Shown: one piece after another, positions 32,738 through 36,027 of the stretch | How positions within the stretch are numbered: position 1 is the first letter of the stretch | How the letters are laid out: every line of letters begins with the position of its first letter | From: an uncultured Anaerolineae bacterium | GTDB taxonomy: Bacteria > Chloroflexota > Anaerolineae > Aggregatilineales > Phototrophicaceae | Assembly: GCA_937944445.1 (NCBI GenBank) | Contig: CALDYP010000059.1 | Coordinates: 1-36,027 of the forward strand | Length of the DNA: 36,027 nt | Reading direction: 5' to 3' | Made by a program: the position numbers and the translations under genes | The notes under the pieces: model-generated | What the model saw: the letters and a program-made list of their open reading frames with translations, nothing else | Told to the model about the DNA's origin: nothing | The model's database searches: none

Positions 32738-33834
32738 CGGGGCGTCTCGTAGACTTGCAGCAGTTGGCGCGCGACGTCATCCCACGTCGTGCGCCGTGCC
32801 TTCAGTATACCCGCAGAACCCATCTGGTGGGCGAGCGCGTCGTCTGTCAGCAGGCGGATGAGCGCCGCGGGCAAGGCGTCGGCCATCTGTGCTGCGTCGA
32901 TGACGAAGCCGGTCACGTCGTGTTCGACGGCCTCGGCTGCACCGCTGCCCGTGGTCGTGACGACGGGCAGGCCCGCCGCGCCGGCCTCCAGCTGCACCAG
33001 CCCGAAGCCCTCAAAGTGATGCCCCTGCGAGACGGACGGCAGCGCAAAGACGCGGGCGCGCCCGTACCACTCGCGCAGTTCGGCCTCATCAACGAAGCCG
33101 GTGAGGGTCACCGCGGCGGCCAGCCCCAACGCGCGGATCGCCTCGCGCACGGTCTGGCCGTACCCATCGGTCGGCACGCGCCCCACGACGACGAGCCGCG
33201 CCGCGGGCACGGTCTGCCGCACGACGGCCAGCGCGCGGACGAGTTCCAGCGTGCCCTTGCGCGCCTTCACGCCGCCCGTCGCCAAGATGATCGGCTCGCG
33301 CGCGGCCAGCGGTGGCGCATCGACGGCGAAGCGCGCCGCGTTCACCGCGTTCGGGATCACGTGGGTTGACAGCGTCGGCATGATCTCCGCGGCGACGCGC
33401 GCCGTGTAATGGCTGACGCAGACCGCGCGCCCCGCCGTGAACGCGCGGCGATACAGCGACCCCACCGGCCAGCGGCGCATCCGCGGCAGGTTCGTGTACG
33501 TCCCGTGCAGGGTGTGGACGAGCGGACGTTCCCCCGCCAGCAACCACGCCAGCGGCGCGTAAAGCTCCACTGTGTTGTGGATGACGTCGCAATCGGCGAG
33601 GGCGCGGCGCAGCTTGGGGGCGAGCGCGAGCTGCCGCGGCAGCATGCCCCGCTGCTGTGGCACGACCGGGGGCAGCCAGCGCAGCGCATCGGGGTGGGCC
33701 GCGGGGTCGGTGTTGGCTGCGCAGATGACGGTGAGCTGTGCCCCGTGGGCGCGCAGGGCAGCGGCCACCTCCGCGCCGTAGCGCGCCCACCCGTGATGCC
33801 CGTCGAGGTCAGCTGTCAGCAGAGCAATACGCAT
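32734..33834 (-). CDS. Glycosyltransferase family 4 protein
   Basis: A 366-residue GT-B glycosyltransferase, expected to move a sugar from a nucleotide-sugar donor to an acceptor at the cytoplasmic side. The N-terminal acceptor half begins IALLTADLDGHHGWARYGAE. The linker is VIPNAVNAARF, and the C-terminal donor half has ILATGGVKARKGTLELVRAL and GFVDEAELREWYGRARVFAL. The EX7E motif typical of GT4 retaining enzymes is in FEGFGLVQLEAGAAGLPVV. Donor and acceptor are unknown. It overlaps the anti-sigma stop by one base (TGATG) and the next gene by four. Confidence 0.93.
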   Translation of the reverse strand: MRIALLTADLDGHHGWARYGAEVAAALRAHGAQLTVICAANTDPAAHPDALRWLPPVVPQQRGMLPRQLALAPKLRRALADCDVIHNTVELYAPLAWLLAGERPLVHTLHGTYTNLPRMRRWPVGSLYRRAFTAGRAVCVSHYTARVAAEIMPTLSTHVIPNAVNAARFAVDAPPLAAREPIILATGGVKARKGTLELVRALAVVRQTVPAARLVVVGRVPTDGYGQTVREAIRALGLAAAVTLTGFVDEAELREWYGRARVFALPSVSQGHHFEGFGLVQLEAGAAGLPVVTTTGSGAAEAVEHDVTGFVIDAAQMADALPAALIRLLTDDALAHQMGSAGILKARRTTWDDVARQLLQVYETPR

Positions 33835-34574
33835 CAGCGCTCCAAGAACACTTGCAGCAGTAAACGCAGCAGCGCGCTCAGGCCGTCTAGAAGCGCCTGC
33901 GGGCTGAGCGCGGCTGAATCGTCCGCGAAGGTCTGCGCCAAATCGGCGGCTTCTGCTGCCTCGGCCGCCTCTGGCGCAGCGGCCAGCATGGGGGCAGACT
34001 CTGGCACGAGGTTCGCGTCTGCGCCCGGCGGGGCGGCTTGCATGGCCAGCGGCGCAATGGTTTCCGTCGTTGCCTCGAACTGGCGCAGCTCACTCGCGCG
34101 CGTGGGCGTGAGCAGAGGGGGCGGGACTATCGGCACAGCGCCCGCCGGGGCGATCGAGACGGGTTCATCGACCGTCGGGCTGGCCAGCTCAGTGGGCGCA
34201 GCGGCGATCATTATCGGCGGTGGCTCTGGGGCGCGGTCTGTCAGCAGGAAGAGGCCGCCGCCCACCAACAGCAGGGCGACTGCCGCGGCAGTCGCCCACC
34301 ACGGGGCGCGGCGCAGCGACGATTTGAGCTTGAGCGGCGCGCGGGCTGGCTCCGCAGGGGCGAGCATGTCGCGCGTCAAACGGAAGTCGCGGGGGGCGGG
34401 CATCACCGGCAGCGACGCGACCGCCTGCTGCACCACGCGCAGATCGCCCAACGCGGCGCGCAGCGCCGGCTCAACGTGCAGGCGGGCTTCCAGCGCGGCG
34501 CGCTCGTCGGCGCTCAGCATCTCATCGAGATAGGCTGAGATCAGCTCGTAGTCGATGTCGGTGAGGTCAGCCAT
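33834..34574 (-). CDS. Membrane-bound anti-sigma factor
   Basis: A 246-residue protein with the layout of a transmembrane anti-sigma factor. An N-terminal helical domain (ISAYLDEMLSADERAALEARL) resembles the zinc-finger anti-sigma fold, but the His-Cys-Cys ligands of the zinc-binding type are absent. One membrane segment (WWATAAAVALLLVGGGLFLLT, about 92-112) is followed by a Pro/Ala-rich external region with a hydrophobic C-terminus. It is expected to hold the sigma factor encoded 30 bases upstream. The start could be ATG 34574 (chosen) or TTG 34580; both are about equally placed from GGGAA. Confidence 0.82.
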   Translation of the reverse strand: MADLTDIDYELISAYLDEMLSADERAALEARLHVEPALRAALGDLRVVQQAVASLPVMPAPRDFRLTRDMLAPAEPARAPLKLKSSLRRAPWWATAAAVALLLVGGGLFLLTDRAPEPPPIMIAAAPTELASPTVDEPVSIAPAGAVPIVPPPLLTPTRASELRQFEATTETIAPLAMQAAPPGADANLVPESAPMLAAAPEAAEAAEAADLAQTFADDSAALSPQALLDGLSALLRLLLQVFLER

Positions 34575-34604
34575 TGCCAATCGGTTCCCAAATCCTGTTG
34601 ACGT

Positions 34605-35201
34605 TCACTTAAACAAACGAAATTCCAGCGGCAAAAGTTCCTGACTGGCCTGCAAGCAGGCGCGCATGGCGGCGCGCGCCCGCGCAAGGCGTGATTTCAC
34701 CGTGCCGATGTGGGTCTGAGTGCTCTCGGCAATCTCTTGATACGACAGCCCCTGCACGTCGCACAGCACGAGCGTCACGCGCTGATCAGCCCCGAGGGCG
34801 TTGATGCAGTCTTGGATGAGGCGGTGCAGCTCGTTTTGTTGGGCAGCCTGCTCGGGCGTGGGCAGCGGGGACGGGATGGCCGCGCCGTCGTCGCTGTCGG
34901 GCGTGAGGTCGTCGAGGTAGTCGGTGCGATGGCGTTTGACGCGGCGCAGCTCGTCGAGGCAGCGATTGCTCACGATGCGCAGCAGCCACGCGCGAAAGCT
35001 CCCATTGTGGTAGGTGTCGAGCTTGCGATAAGCGGCGATGAGCGCGTCTTGGGTCATGTCGGCGGCGGTGTCGGGGTCGCCGAGCAGCCGATAAGCCACG
35101 TTGAACGCCGCGTCTTGATGCCGCAGCACCAGCTCGTTGAAGGCTTCAAGGTCGCCTGTGCGGGCGCGCCCCACAGCGTCTGCATCATCATCGGGCATCA
35201 T
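34605..35201 (-). CDS. ECF-type RNA polymerase sigma factor
   Basis: A 198-residue sigma-70 family factor of the ECF group. Region 2 contains FNELVLRHQDAAFNVAYRLL, then DPDTAADMTQDALIAAYRKL, with the -10 recognising stretch ending SFRAWLLRIVSNRCLDELRR. A linker of 40 residues separates it from region 4 (INALGADQRVTLVLCDVQGL to IGTVKSRLARARAAMRACLQ), a helix-turn-helix that reads the -35 element. It is followed by its presumed anti-sigma factor, a glycosyltransferase and a coiled-coil protein, suggesting a cell-envelope regulon. The start is uncertain: ATG 35201 or 35198, while the frame opens at TTG 35213; no ribosome-binding site is ideal. Confidence 0.93.
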   Translation of the reverse strand: MMPDDDADAVGRARTGDLEAFNELVLRHQDAAFNVAYRLLGDPDTAADMTQDALIAAYRKLDTYHNGSFRAWLLRIVSNRCLDELRRVKRHRTDYLDDLTPDSDDGAAIPSPLPTPEQAAQQNELHRLIQDCINALGADQRVTLVLCDVQGLSYQEIAESTQTHIGTVKSRLARARAAMRACLQASQELLPLEFRLFK

Positions 35202-35206
35202 ACGAC

Positions 35207-35235
35207 TTGACAAGTCCCGCTGCTCATCCTATCCT
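35207..35235 (+). promoter_or_regulatory. Candidate tRNA promoter and 13-bp palindrome
   Basis: TTGACA (35207-35212) and TATCCT (35230-35235) are 17 bases apart, about 22 bases before the tRNA. The -35 lies within the palindrome GACTTG-A-CAAGTC (35204-35216), just beyond the divergent sigma gene start, so one protein site could affect both. Confidence 0.55.
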
Positions 35236-35256
35236 TTATGTCAGTATACGTGAATC

Positions 35257-35335
35257 GCCGATGTGGTGAAATGGCAGACACGACCGCCTCAAAAGCGGTT
35301 CCGAAAGGGTGTGGGTTCGACTCCCACCATCGGCA
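35257..35335 (+). tRNA. tRNA-Leu (anticodon CAA)
   Basis: A seven-base acceptor stem GCCGATG/CATCGGC encloses a D arm, an anticodon stem ACCGC/GCGGT with loop CTCAAAA (anticodon CAA at 35290-35292, reading UUG), a short extra arm (TCCGAAAGGG, class II-like) and a T arm GTGGG-TTCGACT-CCCAC. The discriminator base is A, as in bacterial leucine tRNAs. CCA is not encoded and must be added afterwards. Confidence 0.96.
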
Positions 35336-35340
35336 CTGAT

Positions 35341-35364
35341 ACCCCCAAAAGACTGGGGGTTTTT
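35341..35364 (+). terminator. Intrinsic terminator of tRNA-Leu
   Basis: ACCCCC (35341-35346) pairs with GGGGGT (35355-35360) over an eight-base loop; the T run (35360-35364) follows at once. It lies five bases past the tRNA. Confidence 0.92.
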
Positions 35365-35457
35365 CATTTGGCGCGATGTGCGAATGGACGGTGATGGGTC
35401 AAAAAAGGCCAATTTGTAAACCTTTTCTGACGCTTTTCCTACGCAAATGAGAAAAAC

Positions 35458-35486
35458 TAGAAGCTTCTATCACTTTATGGTAAGAT
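35458..35486 (+). promoter_or_regulatory. Extended -10 promoter with perfect palindrome
   Basis: TGGTAAGAT (35478-35486) fits an extended -10. The 12-bp perfect palindrome TAGAAGCTTCTA (35458-35469) covers the place of a -35, so a regulator bound here would control the small zinc-ribbon gene. A short GGTGT/ACACC stem (35493-35514) lies in the leader. Confidence 0.5.
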
Positions 35487-35541
35487 GATAAGGGTGTGTC
35501 AACCACGATACACCGCCAACAAGTGAATAGGAGGTTTCGCC

Positions 35542-35772
35542 TTGCCACAGATGCAAAAGATGCAGCCATGTGCACGTTGTGAACAAGAACTTCCGGAAGC
35601 CTGTTTCGACTCTTCGGAAGCCGTTTTCTGTAAACGATGCAATGAAGAGGTGAACCGTCTGTTACGAACCAAGTACAACATCATCAAAGCCGCTCACTTC
35701 CGCGCTCGCCTGCGCCACTCCACCCGCGTTCTCCAACAACAGATGAACAATCGCCCGCCTGCGACGGTCTAG
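35542..35772 (+). CDS. Small zinc-ribbon-like protein, TTG start
   Basis: A 76-residue protein with two CxxC pairs, CARC (10-13) and CKRC (30-33), 16 residues apart: a likely four-Cys zinc site. The remainder is basic (KYNIIKAAHFRARLRHSTRV), suited to nucleic-acid or protein contact. It starts at TTG 35542, which stands exactly seven bases from a full AGGAGG site; the first in-frame ATG (35551) would be 16 bases away. Family not recognised. The gene is monocistronic, between a tRNA and repeats, with base composition more AT-rich than its neighbours. Confidence 0.8.
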   Translation: MPQMQKMQPCARCEQELPEACFDSSEAVFCKRCNEEVNRLLRTKYNIIKAAHFRARLRHSTRVLQQQMNNRPPATV

Positions 35773-36027
35773 CGGCTCTGCGCGCTGCGTTCATGCTGCG
35801 CCGTATCAGGTTTGGGCACGGCGTTTTTGCTGGGCGGGCCTGTCTGTTCATCCATTTCTGGGGTCACAGCGCGCCGTGCCCCCACACGTCACCCATACGG
35901 GTTCGGCGCGCCAAACCACAGACTCGGTGCGCCCTTCAGCAGAAACAGGTTTACTAAGTCCCCTCTCTACGGGAGAGGGGATTTAGGGGTGAGGCCTCTG
36001 CTCGAATCTAGACACTCCCAGCCTGCC
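35773..36027. repeat. Intergenic tail with degenerate repeats
   Basis: No gene is seen here. 35958-35998 is an inverted copy of the REP-like family: CCCCTCTC (35960-35967) and GAGAGGGG (35973-35980) with a TACGG loop, followed by GGGGTGAGGCCTC. Around 35860-35885, GGGGTCACAGCGCGCCGTGC is a decayed form of the repeat found at 18704-18766. The window ends within this region. Confidence 0.7.

Overview
The window is a high-GC bacterial chromosome segment, most likely from the phylum Chloroflexota. I infer this from a T-box leader on pheST, lipoproteins with TP-rich linkers, many GC-rich palindromic intergenic repeats and very alanine-rich proteins; no rRNA is present to confirm it. No transposase, integrase or CRISPR array is visible.

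Layout. 1-4300 holds pheS-pheT on the minus strand, behind a sigma70-type promoter and a canonical T-box; copies of a composite palindromic repeat lie between the two genes and after pheT. 4355-5556 has a small HTH protein and an ABC-2-like membrane protein. 5563-7543 is a tightly overlapped minus-strand operon: WD40/TolB-like protein, NIF3-insert-like small protein, GNAT acetyltransferase. coaBC (7683-8912) is divergent from it. 8951-12747 is a signalling cluster: single-domain response regulator, membrane-anchored beta-propeller protein, and a soluble TPR-GAF histidine kinase. 12791-18707 is a polar amino-acid ABC importer (binding protein, two permeases, ATPase) with a structured leader and intercistronic hairpins; the second permease carries an unusually large extracytoplasmic domain.

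18764-21399 has a divergent pair, an SH3-domain lipoprotein and an E-set/esterase fusion. 21399-23530 is a compact, AT-richer restriction-modification module (C5-cytosine methyltransferase plus a PD-(D/E)XK protein) with a candidate operator and a possibly leaderless methyltransferase start. 23532-25356 is a TPR protein and a PAP2-like membrane protein. 25549-28043 is a pentapeptide membrane protein and a GldA/GldF-type ABC exporter lacking GldG. 28142-29362 is an FMO-type monooxygenase and 29545-30600 an exported C39-like peptidase/TPR protein. 30789-31037 is a small Cys/His-rich orphan. 31013-35201 is an overlapping operon reading sigma factor, anti-sigma factor, glycosyltransferase, coiled-coil membrane protein. 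The window closes with tRNA-Leu(CAA), its terminator and a small zinc-ribbon protein with a TTG start.

No complete new defence or biosynthetic system stands out. The most unusual signals are: GTAGGG-ended repeats whose termini supply TAG stop codons of neighbouring genes; the permease with a folded-looking extracytoplasmic insert; the regulatory architecture of the restriction-modification module; mutually exclusive hairpins ahead of the amino-acid importer; and two small Cys-rich orphan proteins.
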